Assembly (NCBI RefSeq): GCF_030296595.1
Contig: NZ_AP027731.1
Span: forward strand, 2,852,001-2,916,000
From: Naasia aerilata
Lineage (GTDB): Bacteria; Actinomycetota; Actinomycetes; Actinomycetales; Microbacteriaceae
DNA: 64,000 bases
Direction: 5' to 3'
In this document: in pieces, positions 54,630-63,457 of the stretch
Numbering within the stretch: the stretch's first letter is position 1
How the letters are laid out: each line of letters opens with the position of its first letter
Translations under genes and position numbers: made by a program
Notes under the pieces: generated by a model
Databases searched by the model: none
What the model saw: the letters and a program-made list of their open reading frames with translations, nothing else
What the model was told of the DNA's origin: nothing

Positions 54630-55721
54630 TCAGCGCTGGTGGGCCTCGGCGATCTCCCGGTGCAGGTCGAGCAGGGGAGCGGTGCGCTCGGCGGGCCCGC
54701 GGCCGAAGCCGCATTCGGTCGCGATGCCGAAGCGGGGGAGCACGGAGCGCGCGGCGGCGATCCGCCGCTCGGCGCCGGCGACGCCGTCCTCGTGGTGCAC
54801 GAGGCCGAGGTAGAGGTCGGTGCCCTCGGGCACGGGAACGTCCCGCAGCGGGGCGAAGTACGCGGCGTCGTCGCGCTCGATGGGCACGGGAAGGTGGACG
54901 AAGTCGATCCGGCGCGGTGCGGCGGCGAGGAGCCCGCGGAGGAACGCGGCGAGGTTGCCCGCGTCCTGGGGCTGCACGAAGTGCTGCTCCTCCACGTCGC
55001 CGTAACAGAGGTGGTAGCCGAGCTGGACGTCCTCCGGCACCCGGCTCGCCTGCCGCACGGCGCGCTCGACGACGCCGCCGAGCACGTCGTCGAACCAGGC
55101 GGTGAGGGAGTGGATGCGGATGCTGACGCTCTCGATGAGCGCGAACTCGACCGCGGTGTCCCATTGGACCGCCAGGTCGCCGTGCGGGATGCCGTCGAGG
55201 ATGCGGTCCAGCTGAGCGAACAGTGCCCGCTCGTACACCGGCTCGACGGCGGCCCGGTCCTGGGGCGCGATGAACGCGCCGACGACCGCGGCGGGCGTCG
55301 GCAGCGATACCTGGAACCGGGTCTCGGCCGGGATGGCGCCCTCCTCGCGGAGCCGAGCGAACTCCCGGTAGGACTCGAGCGCCGCGGCGGCGTAGCCGAG
55401 GTCCGGGAAGACCAGCTCCTCCGCAGGGACGGTGCCGTCCAGCGCGAACGGCCGCTGGTCGAAGGTGTCGCGGACCTTGATCGGCTGGTCGCCGACCCGA
55501 GCGAGGCCGGGCGTGCCCTCGAAGCGGAACGTCTGGAACTGGATCCAGTAGAACCGCTCGCCGACCTCGCCGTCGGGGATGCGGCGCAGCTGTCCGCCGA
55601 GGCGCTCCGCGGCGGCCCGGAAGACCGCGGCGGCGTCGGGCAGGTTGACGCTGCCCACCAGGTGAGCGCCGAGGATCTCGACGTCGGTGGTCTCGGCGGG
55701 GGCGGATGCTCCGGTGGACAT
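54630..55721 (-). CDS. MetE/UROD-superfamily protein (cobalamin-independent methionine synthase II-like)
   Basis: This 363-residue TIM-barrel protein is related to the C-terminal half of MetE. Recognisable features are the N-terminal HLVGSVNLPDAAAVFRAAAE, the RRIPDGEVGERFYWI stretch, a central QWDTAVEFALI strand, and GLVHHEDGVAG. The metal-site Cys lies in ATECGFGRGP near the C-terminus. It is too short for a full methionine synthase (about 750 residues) and likely transfers a methyl group from another donor or acts on a different substrate. ATG 55721 follows AGGAG. It stands alone, and no methyl-donor protein is nearby. Confidence 0.78.
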   Translation of the reverse strand: MSTGASAPAETTDVEILGAHLVGSVNLPDAAAVFRAAAERLGGQLRRIPDGEVGERFYWIQFQTFRFEGTPGLARVGDQPIKVRDTFDQRPFALDGTVPAEELVFPDLGYAAAALESYREFARLREEGAIPAETRFQVSLPTPAAVVGAFIAPQDRAAVEPVYERALFAQLDRILDGIPHGDLAVQWDTAVEFALIESVSIRIHSLTAWFDDVLGGVVERAVRQASRVPEDVQLGYHLCYGDVEEQHFVQPQDAGNLAAFLRGLLAAAPRRIDFVHLPVPIERDDAAYFAPLRDVPVPEGTDLYLGLVHHEDGVAGAERRIAAARSVLPRFGIATECGFGRGPAERTAPLLDLHREIAEAHQR

Positions 55722-55925
55722 GTCGACTCCTTCGATTCGGGGAGTCGGCGGGGTGCGACTCCCGCGTGCGGGAATCGCAGGCGTGTTCCGGGGAGGAACG
55801 CGAGGCTTCGCGGGGCGCGCTGCGTGCGTCGACTCTGCCACCGGGTCTCCCGAGGCGGTAGGGCCGCTGACACGCGGCGTCATGAACGCCTGGCGTGGCG
55901 GCTCTACTGGCGCCTCCTCCTCTCC

Positions 55926-56002
55926 CTCAGCAGGCGGAAACCGACTCTGGCAGGCCGGATAGGGCCGATGCGGCCTGCCGGAGGAGGAGAGTGCCTGCTG
56001 AG
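55926..56002. repeat. Nested inverted repeat
   Basis: CTCAGCAGGC (55926-55935) pairs with GCCTGCTGAG (55993-56002). Inside it, GGCAGGCCG (55949-55957) pairs with CGGCCTGCC (55971-55979). Spacer segments are also purine/pyrimidine biased and partly complementary. It sits between two leftward genes, just past the stop of the DUF429 gene, so it could be a terminator for that gene. Confidence 0.5.
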
Positions 56003-56015
56003 CGAGAGGAAGCGG

Positions 56016-57092
56016 TCACCAGCCGAGCAGGCGGTCGACCTCCGACCGGAGAGCGGTGAGGGCCCTCCGCAGGTCCGCGTCGGCGTCCACCCGCGACCGA
56101 AGCCCCTCCGTCGTCAGGTCGACGAGCCCGACCGTGAGATCTGCCGACGGCTCGGCCGCGGCCCAGACCCGGCCCTTCCCGGCCGGATGGGCATCCGCGG
56201 CGTCCCGGAAGGCGGCCGACCCGATCGAGCGGATGGCAGGCGGATGCAGGATCGAGACGTTGGACGGAGAGGCTGGCGCCTCCCGGCGCTGCTCGGGGCG
56301 AGCCGGCGCGATGATCGTGGGTCGCCTCCCGTCCTCGTCGAGGGCATCCGTCGCACCGAGCACCTGCGTGCGGCTGTCGCCGTGCACATGCCAGATCGCG
56401 GCGGTCCACGCACAGAGCACGGCGTCGAGGAGGTCCTCCCGGTGCTTGTGCACGGCCGCCTGGGCGGTGGACGGCTCGTCGAGGAGCCGAGCCGTGAGCG
56501 GGTGGGACCGGAGGTCGACGGGCGGCTCGGCGTCGGTCAGCGCACCCACGCGGCGGAGGAGCTCGTCGAACTCGACGGCCCGGCGGGCGCGTCCCTCCGC
56601 GGCGGTCAGGGACTTGTCGAGCCGCTTGTACCGGGGACGCTCCCGCTCGTACCCCAGCTCCTCCATGCCCACAATGGTCGTGTACGGGTAGCACTCGAAG
56701 AACGAGCGGGCGTCGGCGGATGCCGGAGCGCTGCCGTCGAGATAGGTGTAGCCGAGGTGCTCCAGGCGCCGCCGGAGAGTCACCCCGCCCATCCACGCGA
56801 CGCTCGTGTTGCTGGCGTTCGCGTAGACCTGCCAGCGGCCGTACCGGCGTGCCACTTCCCGCTCGGACTCCCGCATGCCCTCGGCGTTCGCGACGACGAG
56901 GGGCGCGTCGACGGCGATGACGGCCCCGGGAGCCGCGGTGGCCTCGAGCCATTCGACGACGGCGTCGATGCCGCGCACCCAGCCGGCGTCGCGGATCACG
57001 CCGCGCTCGTCCAGGAGGGCGTAGCCCGACTCGTTCGCGAGCTTGCCAGCCGACCCCTCGCTCCAGGCGAGGTCGATCCCGATGTACTGCAT
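56016..57092 (-). CDS. DUF429 protein (RNase H-like fold)
   Basis: This 358-residue protein starts with YIGIDLAWSEGSAGK, where an Asp on the first strand is typical of RNase H-like folds. It continues with VIAVDAPLVVANAEG (second acidic residue) and a distinctive SFFECYPYTTIVGM motif with KHREDLLDAVLCAWTAAIW as the C-terminal acidic helix of the core. The three acidic sites favour a metal-dependent nuclease, though none has been clearly characterised. A variable tail of about 100 residues follows. The start is ATG 57092. It is leftward, divergent from the glutaredoxin gene. Confidence 0.82.
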   Translation of the reverse strand: MQYIGIDLAWSEGSAGKLANESGYALLDERGVIRDAGWVRGIDAVVEWLEATAAPGAVIAVDAPLVVANAEGMRESEREVARRYGRWQVYANASNTSVAWMGGVTLRRRLEHLGYTYLDGSAPASADARSFFECYPYTTIVGMEELGYERERPRYKRLDKSLTAAEGRARRAVEFDELLRRVGALTDAEPPVDLRSHPLTARLLDEPSTAQAAVHKHREDLLDAVLCAWTAAIWHVHGDSRTQVLGATDALDEDGRRPTIIAPARPEQRREAPASPSNVSILHPPAIRSIGSAAFRDAADAHPAGKGRVWAAAEPSADLTVGLVDLTTEGLRSRVDADADLRRALTALRSEVDRLLGW

Positions 57093-57188
57093 CCGCCACC
57101 CCTCCGATCACCGTACCGAGCAGCAGGAGCGGTCCCCGCCACTTGGGGGGCGGGAATGCCGCTCGCGCGGGACGGGTTGGGCCGAGAG

Positions 57189-57446
57189 ATGACTGCGAAT
57201 ACTGCTGACAAGACCATCGTGATGTTCGGCGCGGACTGGTGTGGCGACTGCCGCCGGTCGAAGGCGCTGCTCGACGCGGAGGGCATCGAGTACGACTACG
57301 TCGACACGGAGGCCGTCGAGGACGCCGCCGACCGCGCTCGCGCGATCAGCGGGCGCACCAACATCCCCGTGATCGTGTTCCCGGACGGCAGCCACCTGGT
57401 GGAGCCGAGCAACGCGGAGCTCCGGGCGAAGCTCGCCCTCAACTAG
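57189..57446 (+). CDS. Glutaredoxin-like (mycoredoxin) protein
   Basis: This 85-residue thioredoxin-fold protein has an active site WCGDC (about residues 17-21) and a cis-Pro motif NIPVIVFPDG. In actinobacteria such proteins reduce mixed disulfides with mycothiol (family knowledge). The N-terminus TIVMFGADWCGDCRRSKALL is complete, and the start ATG at 57189 is preceded by GAGAG. It lies 22 bases upstream of the epimerase gene, likely the same transcript. Confidence 0.88.
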   Translation: MTANTADKTIVMFGADWCGDCRRSKALLDAEGIEYDYVDTEAVEDAADRARAISGRTNIPVIVFPDGSHLVEPSNAELRAKLALN

Positions 57447-57468
57447 GGCCGGGAGCGGAGGAGCAGGG

Positions 57469-58170
57469 ATGCAGGTCGGCTACTCCGCCGCTCAGGTGCG
57501 CGCCGCCGAGGCGCCGCACCTCGCCGCCGGTGAGCCGCTGATGCAGCGCGCCGCCGACGCCCTCGCGGACGAGCTCCGCCGTGTCCTCCGGGACCGCCGG
57601 GCGGCAGGTGCCCAACGCGGCGCACGCCCGCGGGTCCTGGTGCTGGCGGGGCCCGGGAACAACGCCGGGGACGCGCTCTACGCGGGTGCGGCGCTCGCCG
57701 CGGACGGCGTCGCGGTCGAGATCCTGCTCGCGCTCGAGCGCACCCACGAGGAGAGCCTGTCGGCCGCGCTGGCCGCCGGCGCGACGGTGATCGACCGCGG
57801 CGACGTGCTCGAATCGGCCGCGGCCGCCGATGCGGTCGTCGACGGGATGTTCGGCACGGGCTCGGCGGGCCGCTCGCCGGCCCTTAGCGGGACACCGCGA
57901 GACGTAGTCGCCGCGATCCTGCCGCTCCTCGGCGGGCCGCACGCGCCGACGATCGTGGCCGTCGACATCCCGAGCGGCATCGACGCGGACGACGGCACCG
58001 TCCCGGATCCGGTCGTGCTGCCCGCCGACGTGACCGTGACCTTCGGCGGCATGAAGGCCGGGCTGCTGCTGTCGCCCGCGAAGGAGCTGGCCGGCCGGGT
58101 CGTCCTCGTCGACATCGGGATCGGGGACGAGCTCGGGAAGGCGGAGCCGATCCTCCGACTGCCCGACTGA
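57469..58170 (+). CDS. nnrE: NAD(P)H-hydrate epimerase (YjeF N-terminal domain)
   Basis: This is a 233-residue epimerase that interconverts the R and S forms of hydrated NAD(P)H so the dehydratase can repair them. It has the N-terminal EPLMQRAADALADEL helix, VLVLAGPGNNAGDALYAG (the substrate glycine loop), VVDGMFGTGSAGR, and VAVDIPSGIDADDGTV with the catalytic Asp. The fused ADP/ATP-dependent dehydratase domain of the bifunctional enzyme is absent, so it is the stand-alone form. AGGAG precedes its ATG by several bases. Confidence 0.9.
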   Translation: MQVGYSAAQVRAAEAPHLAAGEPLMQRAADALADELRRVLRDRRAAGAQRGARPRVLVLAGPGNNAGDALYAGAALAADGVAVEILLALERTHEESLSAALAAGATVIDRGDVLESAAAADAVVDGMFGTGSAGRSPALSGTPRDVVAAILPLLGGPHAPTIVAVDIPSGIDADDGTVPDPVVLPADVTVTFGGMKAGLLLSPAKELAGRVVLVDIGIGDELGKAEPILRLPD

Positions 58171-58187
58171 GCGCTCGGGCGTGAGAC

Positions 58188-59170
58188 CTAGCCCGACAAC
58201 GGGGCGGCGGTCGCAGCGTTGCGAGCCGCGAGCTCGGCGAAGGCGGCGCGAAGCTCGGGAGGGCGGAGGACCTCGACGTCGGTGTCGAAGCGGTTGAGCG
58301 AGGCGGCCAGGCCGATCCAGGACCAGGCGCCGGCCTCGAGGCTGCACCGCTGCCCGTCCAGCTCCTGGACGATGCCGTCGCCGGCGAAGGGCAGGACGTC
58401 CGCGATAGGCCGGTTGAGGACGACCTTGCCGATGCACGGCCAACTGCCGGGTCGGTCGGAGCCCGAGAAGCGGGCGGACACGAAGCCTGCGACATCGCCG
58501 CCGGGAATGCCGCGAGGAGCGAAGCGAGGTCCCGTCGGGGTCCGCGGGGTCATGCGGTCGGCCCGGAAGATGCGCCAGTCGTCGCGCTCGAGATCCCATG
58601 CGACGAGGTACCAGCGTCCCTGCGAGGCGACGACGGCGTGCGGCTCCACCCGGCGGGGCGGTGCGGTCGCCGCGTCCGAGCCCGGAGGTGCGTAGTCGAA
58701 GCGGAGCACCTCATGGCTGCGCACCGCGGCGGACAGCAGGACGAGCACCGCGGGAGACACCGCCGTGGCGCCCGCCTCAGGCCGGGCGGGGATGCTGGTG
58801 AACCGGATGGCGTCCAGCCGGGAGCGCAGTCGAGTGGGCAGCACCTGACGCACGGTGGTCAGGGCGCGCAGCGCCGCCTCCTCGACTCCCGCCCCTGCGA
58901 CGACGACCGTCTGCAGGGCGACCGCGAGCGCGACGGCCTGCTCGTCGTCGAACAGCAGCGGCGGGAGGTCGCTTCCTGCGGCCAGCCGATACCCGCCCGC
59001 GGGCCCCATCGTGGCCTCGATGCGGTAGTCGAGCGCGCGGAGGCGATCGATGTCCCGCCGGACGGTTCGATGGCTGACTCCGAGCCGCTCGCCCAGGCGG
59101 GCTCCAGGCCATTCCCTGCCTGTCTGCAGCAGCGAAAGCAGGGAGAGGAGGCGGGGGTGGTTGTCGCCAT
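58188..59170 (-). CDS. WYL-domain (YafY-like) transcriptional regulator (frameshift at N-terminus)
   Basis: This regulator of about 327 residues has an HTH_11 domain (RLLSLLSLLQTGREWPGARLG, GVSHRTVRRDIDRLR) and then a WYL ligand domain. In the WYL domain, the region SQGRWYLVAWDLERDDWRIFRADRM carries the W-Y-L motif, and a C-terminal extension follows. The intact frame lacks a start codon before the HTH. An ATG at 59170 lies in another frame, and the shift falls in the ACCACCCCC run near 59155. It is divergent from the VOC-family gene, with an inverted repeat between them, suggesting it controls that gene. Confidence 0.83.
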
Positions 59171-59188
59171 GCCCGCAACCCTAGGTCC

Positions 59189-59209
59189 GGTCTAGGACAG
59201 AACCTGACC
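59189..59209. promoter_or_regulatory. Inverted repeat in the WYL/VOC divergent gap
   Basis: GGTCTAGG (59189-59196) faces CCTGACC (59203-59209), an imperfect inverted repeat centred between divergent genes and close to TATACG (59210-59215), a possible -10 for the rightward gene. It is a good candidate for the WYL regulator's site. Confidence 0.4.
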
Positions 59210-59268
59210 TATACGGCTGTCACCGTGGAGATCCCGGACAGGCCCGGGCACCATTCCAAGGAGCAGAA

Positions 59269-59736
59269 ATGACCATCACGACGACGACCCATCTCAATTT
59301 CCACGGAGACGCGCGTGAGGCGCTCGCCTTCTACCAGTCGGTGTTCGGGGGAGAGGTCGTGATCGCCACCTACTCCGACTTCGGCATGCCGAAGGATGCG
59401 CCCGGAGCGCTGAACGTCGTGTTCGGGCAGGTGGACGGTGGCAACGGCTTCCGCGTGATGGCGTACGACGTTCCCGGTGCCCCGAGCGGGGATGCACCCG
59501 CCCCCAGGGCGACTCGCCGCGAGAACGGGGTCACCACCACGGACCAGCCGTTCTTCGTCTCGGTCCGAGGCACCTCGCTGGGCGAGGTGCAGGGCTACTG
59601 GGAGGCGCTCGCCGCGGGGGCGTCCGTCGTGGAGCCCCTGGCCGCATCCGCCTGGAGCCCCGGATTCGGCATGCTCACCGATCGGTACGGCGTGACATGG
59701 GTGGTCGATGTCGCGGCGGCCCCGCCCGCCGGCTAG
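59269..59736 (+). CDS. VOC-family (PhnB-like) protein
   Basis: This 155-residue protein has the glyoxalase/VOC fold of the PhnB/3-demethylubiquinone type. It has the HLNFHGDAREALAFYQSVFGGE start, a YDVPG loop, the PFFVSVRGTSLGEVQGYWEALAAG second half, and the ending GMLTDRYGVTWVVDV. The PhnB group often lacks full metal ligands and its roles are unclear. The start ATG follows AAGGAG by 6 bases. Adjacent WYL control suggests induction by a small molecule. It ends just before a GC-rich hairpin. Confidence 0.86.
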   Translation: MTITTTTHLNFHGDAREALAFYQSVFGGEVVIATYSDFGMPKDAPGALNVVFGQVDGGNGFRVMAYDVPGAPSGDAPAPRATRRENGVTTTDQPFFVSVRGTSLGEVQGYWEALAAGASVVEPLAASAWSPGFGMLTDRYGVTWVVDVAAAPPAG

Positions 59737-59744
59737 ACCCGGCC

Positions 59745-59793
59745 GGCTCGGCTCGGCTCGGTCGGCGCCGAGCCGCCCGAGCCGCCCGAGCCG
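59745..59793. terminator. GC-rich hairpin between convergent genes
   Basis: Three GGCTCGG repeats (59745 onward) are followed by three CCGAGCC repeats ending at 59793, forming a long stem with alternative registers. It lies between the VOC stop and the YfcH-like stop, so it likely stops transcription from both sides. Confidence 0.55.
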
Positions 59794-59807
59794 AGCGCCC
59801 GGCGACG

Positions 59808-60770
59808 TCAGCGCCTGCGGGACGCGACGATGTCGCGGAGGGCGGGCTCCAGCTCCGCGAACCGGAAGCGGTACCCGGCCTCTTGCAGCCGCTCCGGGAC
59901 GACCCAGCGGCTCTTGAGGATCAGCTCGGTCTCGGTGCGGATCACCATGGCGCCGAGCTCCAGCATCCAGCGCCGAAGCGGGATCCCGATGGGAATCCCG
60001 ACGATCCGGCGCAGCGTCCGCATCAGGGTGCGGTTGTCCGACGGCGATGGCGCGGTCGCGTTGATCGGCCCCTCGATCTCGGGATGCTCGCGGACGAAGC
60101 GGACGATGCCGAGCACGTCGGCGAGGTGGATCCAGCTGAACCGCTGGCGTCCATCTCGCGCTCGGAAGCGGTGGTAGGTGCCGGCCGCGAGGCGGGCCCT
60201 CGTGGCCGGCCACCGGCCGTCGTGCTGTGTGCCGCCGAGGCCGAGCCGGGTCAGCGCGAGGAGCGGGCGCAGCGCGCTCCCGTCCCCGAGGACGATCGAC
60301 ATCCGCAGGGCCACCCGGCGCGTTCCCGGGAGCGGCGGGCCGAAGAAGGCCCGCTCCCAGGCGGTCGCGATGCCGACGGAGAAGCCCTCGCCGAGCTCGC
60401 CGCCGTCCTCCGTCATCGGGCGGTCCTCCGCGTGCCGGTAGATCGTCGCCGTGGAGGCGTTGATCCACACCGGCGGCGGGACGTCGCAGGCGGAGATCGC
60501 CGAGGCGAGCTCAGTGGTCGTCGCCACCCGGGAGCGGAGCAGCTCGGCCCGGTTCCGCGGGTTGTAGCGGCAGTCGACGCTCTTCCCGGCCAGGTTCACC
60601 ACCAGGTCGGCGCCATCGAGGAGGCGGCGGATGCTTTCGGTGTACCCCCAGACCGCGTCGGCGCCGAGTCGGCCGACCGTGCGCACGTCGGCGCCGTCGG
60701 CACGGAACGCGCTCGCGAGGTACCGGCCGATGAAGCCGGATGCGCCGGCCAGGACGATGCGGTCGGTCAC
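59808..60770 (-). CDS. YfcH-like SDR-family epimerase (DUF1731)
   Basis: This is a 320-residue NAD(P)-binding protein. GTG 60770 starts with TDRIVLAGASGFIGRYLASAF (GxxGxxG motif), and DLVVNLAGKSVDCRYNPRNR is the YfcH hallmark. The active-site region is STATIYRHAEDRPMTEDGGE with the Tyr. The DUF1731 end follows (GIPIGIPLRRWMLELGAMVIRTE, then KSRWVVPERLQEAGYRFRF). Substrates of this family are unknown. The gene is intact and leftward, behind a 62-base gap from the ROK gene, with which it may be co-transcribed. Confidence 0.88.
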   Translation of the reverse strand: MTDRIVLAGASGFIGRYLASAFRADGADVRTVGRLGADAVWGYTESIRRLLDGADLVVNLAGKSVDCRYNPRNRAELLRSRVATTTELASAISACDVPPPVWINASTATIYRHAEDRPMTEDGGELGEGFSVGIATAWERAFFGPPLPGTRRVALRMSIVLGDGSALRPLLALTRLGLGGTQHDGRWPATRARLAAGTYHRFRARDGRQRFSWIHLADVLGIVRFVREHPEIEGPINATAPSPSDNRTLMRTLRRIVGIPIGIPLRRWMLELGAMVIRTETELILKSRWVVPERLQEAGYRFRFAELEPALRDIVASRRR

Positions 60771-60832
60771 GCGGCGGCCCGGGCGACGGGGGAGGAGGTC
60801 ACCGAGGCACCCTATCCACGGAGGGCGTCGGC

Positions 60833-61987
60833 TCAGAGCCGCCCGGCTGTGGAGTCGAGAACGAAGTCTTGGATCGCGATCACGGCCGCTCCGCGGCACC
60901 ACTCGATGTTGTCGCCGGAGGTGGCCACGATGTCCAGCCGCGTCGCGCGTGGATCGCGGTCGATCGCGATGCCCTCCTCGACGGCGGCGCGGGCGATGGA
61001 GGCGAGCCGCACGCCTTCCCCGCCCAGCACGATCCGGTCCGGCAGGGTGAGATTCCCGACGGCGGCGATCAGGCGGCCGAGGCCCCGTCCGGCGTCGTCC
61101 ATGACCCGCCGGGCGATGGGGTCGCCCGCCTCGGCCAATCGGCACGCCTCGTCGAAGTCGATCGGCCGGCCGAGCGCCGTGCCGATGGCCTGCGCGATCG
61201 CCGGGGAGGCGAGGACGCTGCGCGCACATCCACGGTGCCCCTGCGGGCACAGCGGGCCGTAGGGGTCGAGCGGCCAGTGCCCGACCAGTCCGAGCCCGGA
61301 GTCGCGGTTCGAGAGGAGCCGGTCGTGCAGGACCGCGCCGTAGCCGATCCCGACGCCCAAGGTGAGGACGGCGAACCGGTCGAGCCCGCGACCGGAGCCG
61401 AACCAGTGCTCGTACTCGGTGAAGGCGTCGACGTCGTTCTCGACGACGGTGCGCAGCCCCGTGCGACGCTCGAGCATCTCGCCGAAGCGGACGTCGGTCC
61501 ACTCGAGGAACGGTGCGCTGAGGACGACCGAGCGCCGGTCGACGCGGCCGCCCAAACCCACGCCCAGCGCGGTGATGCTCGCAACGCTCCGGCTTAGCCG
61601 CTCGGCAAGGCGGGCGACCGTCTCCACGACGCTCTCCGGGTCGCGGGAGGGGAGGACCACCGAGGAGGAGTCGAGGACGTTGGCGCGCAGGTCCGTGACC
61701 ACGCCGAGCAGCTCCTCACCGGTCAGCTTCATGCCCAGGAAGTGGCGCGAGCCGGGAACGACGTCTAGGGGCCGGGAGGGGCGTCCGGCGCGGCCCTCGC
61801 TCAGCTCGCCGGTCTCGACGAGCACGCCGCTCTGCAGGAGACCCGCGCTCAGCCTCGAGAGGGATCCGGCAGACAGGTTGAGACGCCGGGCGATGTCGCT
61901 GCGCGAGATCGGCCCGTGGATGAGAACCTCGAGGGCCACGGAGCGTTCCGGAGCCGGCAGCGGGCTCCAGCGCGGGGCGGTCTGCAC
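60833..61987 (-). CDS. ROK-family transcriptional repressor
   Basis: This 384-residue protein has an N-terminal winged helix (SVALEVLIHGPISRSDIARRLNLS; HTH about residues 15-75) fused to a sugar-kinase-like ROK domain. Glycine-rich phosphate strands appear as ALGVGLGGRVDRRS and LTLGVGIGYGAVL. The metal site GHWPLDPYGPLCPQGHRGCARS holds the Cys/His of the ROK zinc motif. I chose GTG 61987, preceded by GGAAAGG. It is divergent from a carbohydrate ABC operon, which it most likely represses until a sugar or phosphosugar binds. Confidence 0.85.
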   Translation of the reverse strand: MQTAPRWSPLPAPERSVALEVLIHGPISRSDIARRLNLSAGSLSRLSAGLLQSGVLVETGELSEGRAGRPSRPLDVVPGSRHFLGMKLTGEELLGVVTDLRANVLDSSSVVLPSRDPESVVETVARLAERLSRSVASITALGVGLGGRVDRRSVVLSAPFLEWTDVRFGEMLERRTGLRTVVENDVDAFTEYEHWFGSGRGLDRFAVLTLGVGIGYGAVLHDRLLSNRDSGLGLVGHWPLDPYGPLCPQGHRGCARSVLASPAIAQAIGTALGRPIDFDEACRLAEAGDPIARRVMDDAGRGLGRLIAAVGNLTLPDRIVLGGEGVRLASIARAAVEEGIAIDRDPRATRLDIVATSGDNIEWCRGAAVIAIQDFVLDSTAGRL

Positions 61988-62021
61988 GAAAACCGGGCCT
62001 TTCCATCGATGGACGGGGTCC

Positions 62022-62050
62022 ACAGTCCCACATCCAGTAACTTCCGTCAA
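62022..62050 (-). promoter_or_regulatory. Promoter of the ROK gene
   Basis: Reading leftward, TTGACG (62050-62045) is followed by a 17-base spacer and GACTGT (62027-62022). The start site would fall about 25-30 bases before GTG 61987. Confidence 0.5.
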
Positions 62051-62090
62051 TGAACTAACGACGCGCCTCAGGACGCGCCGAACCTCGTTC

Positions 62091-62119
62091 TTGACTCGCA
62101 ATTACTTCTGCTCTAGAAC
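62091..62119 (+). promoter_or_regulatory. Promoter of the carbohydrate ABC operon
   Basis: TTGACT (62091-62096), a 17-base spacer and TAGAAC (62114-62119) form a reasonable promoter. GAACTAA occurs twice (62052 and 62116 areas), a possible ROK operator pair. AGGAGAA lies before ATG 62174. Confidence 0.5.
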
Positions 62120-62173
62120 TAATGCGACGTCGGCCAGCACCGCGTCGCTTACCCTCACGACAGGAGAACCGCA

Positions 62174-63457
62174 ATGAAGCGTCCGACCTCAATCCTCGCC
62201 GCGGCGAGCGCGACCGTCGCGGTCGCACTGCTCGCCGCCGGCTGCTCGTCCGGGGCCGGAGGGGGCGGCTCCGACGACGGCAGCGTGACCCTGACGTTCT
62301 GGGGCTCCTACGGCAACGGCGGCAACTCCACCCAGCAGGACGCCCTCAACAAGACCCTGATCCCGGCCTTCGAGAAGGAGAACCCGGGCATCAAGATCGA
62401 GTACGTCGACATCCCGTACGACGACCTGCTGCAGAAGCTGACCACGAGCGCCGCGGGCGGCGAGCTGCCCGACCTGGTCCGGGCCGACCTCGGCTGGGTG
62501 CCGCAGCTCGCGGACCTCGGAGTCCTCGTCCCCCTCTCCGACAAGCTCGACGGGTTCCAGAAGCTCGCCGATGCCACCTACCCGGGGTCGCTCTCCACGA
62601 ACCTCTACGACGGCAAGTACTACGGGCTGCCGCTCGACACCAACACGCGCGTGCTCATCACCGACCAGAAGGCGCTCGACGCCGCGGGGATGAGCGCTCC
62701 TCCCGCGACCTTCGCCGACGTCGAGAAGATGGCGGACGCCCTCCAGGGCACCGGGATGTCGGTCTTCGCCGACGGCGGACTCGGCGGCTGGAACCTCTTC
62801 CCGTGGATGTGGTCCGGCGGCGGCGAGGTCACCAACGACGACCTGACGAAGGCATCCGGCTTCCTCGACGGGTCCAAGAGCGTGGCAGCGGTGCAGATGC
62901 TCGTCGACCTGTACAAGAAGGGGCAGATCCCCAACCTCATCACCGGCAACCAGGGCGCGACCGGCACGTCGGACGGGCTTCCGGGCGGCCAGTACGCGAC
63001 CATCCTCGACGGACCGTGGATGAAGGGCATCTGGTCGGGGCAGTATCCCGACTTCCAGCCCATCTACGCCCCGGTCCCCGCCGGGGACGGCGGATCGGTC
63101 AGCGTGGTCGGCGGCGAGGACATCGTCCTCACCAACTCGTCGAAGAACCAGGATGCCGCGATGAAGTTCATCGAGTTCACGCAGACCGAGCAGTTCCAGG
63201 TGGAGATGGCGAAGACGGGCCAGATGACCGTCATCCCCGCGTTCGCCGACCAGCAGGCCGCGATCGACCCCTACTACGAGACCTTCTCGACGCAGCTCAA
63301 GACGGCCAAGTCGCGGCTCGCGATCCCGCAGTCCTCGCAGGTGGACACCATCCTCAACACGGAGCTGACGCCGGCCTTCGAGGGCTCCACGACGGTGCAG
63401 GACGCCCTCACGAAGGCTGCCGAGCAGATCGACGCCCTGCTCGCGGACGGCAAGTGA
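62174..63457 (+). CDS. Extracellular solute-binding lipoprotein of a carbohydrate ABC importer
   Basis: This is a 427-residue family 1 binding protein. Its signal peptide ends in the lipobox LLAAGCSSG, with a Gly/Ser/Asp linker, then TLTFWGSYGNGGNS and the typical PDLVRADLGWVPQLADLGVL and YYGLPLDTNTRVLI strands. The W-rich sugar-cleft region GWNLFPWMWSGGGEV suggests an aromatic platform for a sugar. Its stop overlaps the permease start (GTGA). The neighbouring divergent ROK regulator supports carbohydrate uptake; the exact sugar is unknown. Confidence 0.88.
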   Translation: MKRPTSILAAASATVAVALLAAGCSSGAGGGGSDDGSVTLTFWGSYGNGGNSTQQDALNKTLIPAFEKENPGIKIEYVDIPYDDLLQKLTTSAAGGELPDLVRADLGWVPQLADLGVLVPLSDKLDGFQKLADATYPGSLSTNLYDGKYYGLPLDTNTRVLITDQKALDAAGMSAPPATFADVEKMADALQGTGMSVFADGGLGGWNLFPWMWSGGGEVTNDDLTKASGFLDGSKSVAAVQMLVDLYKKGQIPNLITGNQGATGTSDGLPGGQYATILDGPWMKGIWSGQYPDFQPIYAPVPAGDGGSVSVVGGEDIVLTNSSKNQDAAMKFIEFTQTEQFQVEMAKTGQMTVIPAFADQQAAIDPYYETFSTQLKTAKSRLAIPQSSQVDTILNTELTPAFEGSTTVQDALTKAAEQIDALLADGK

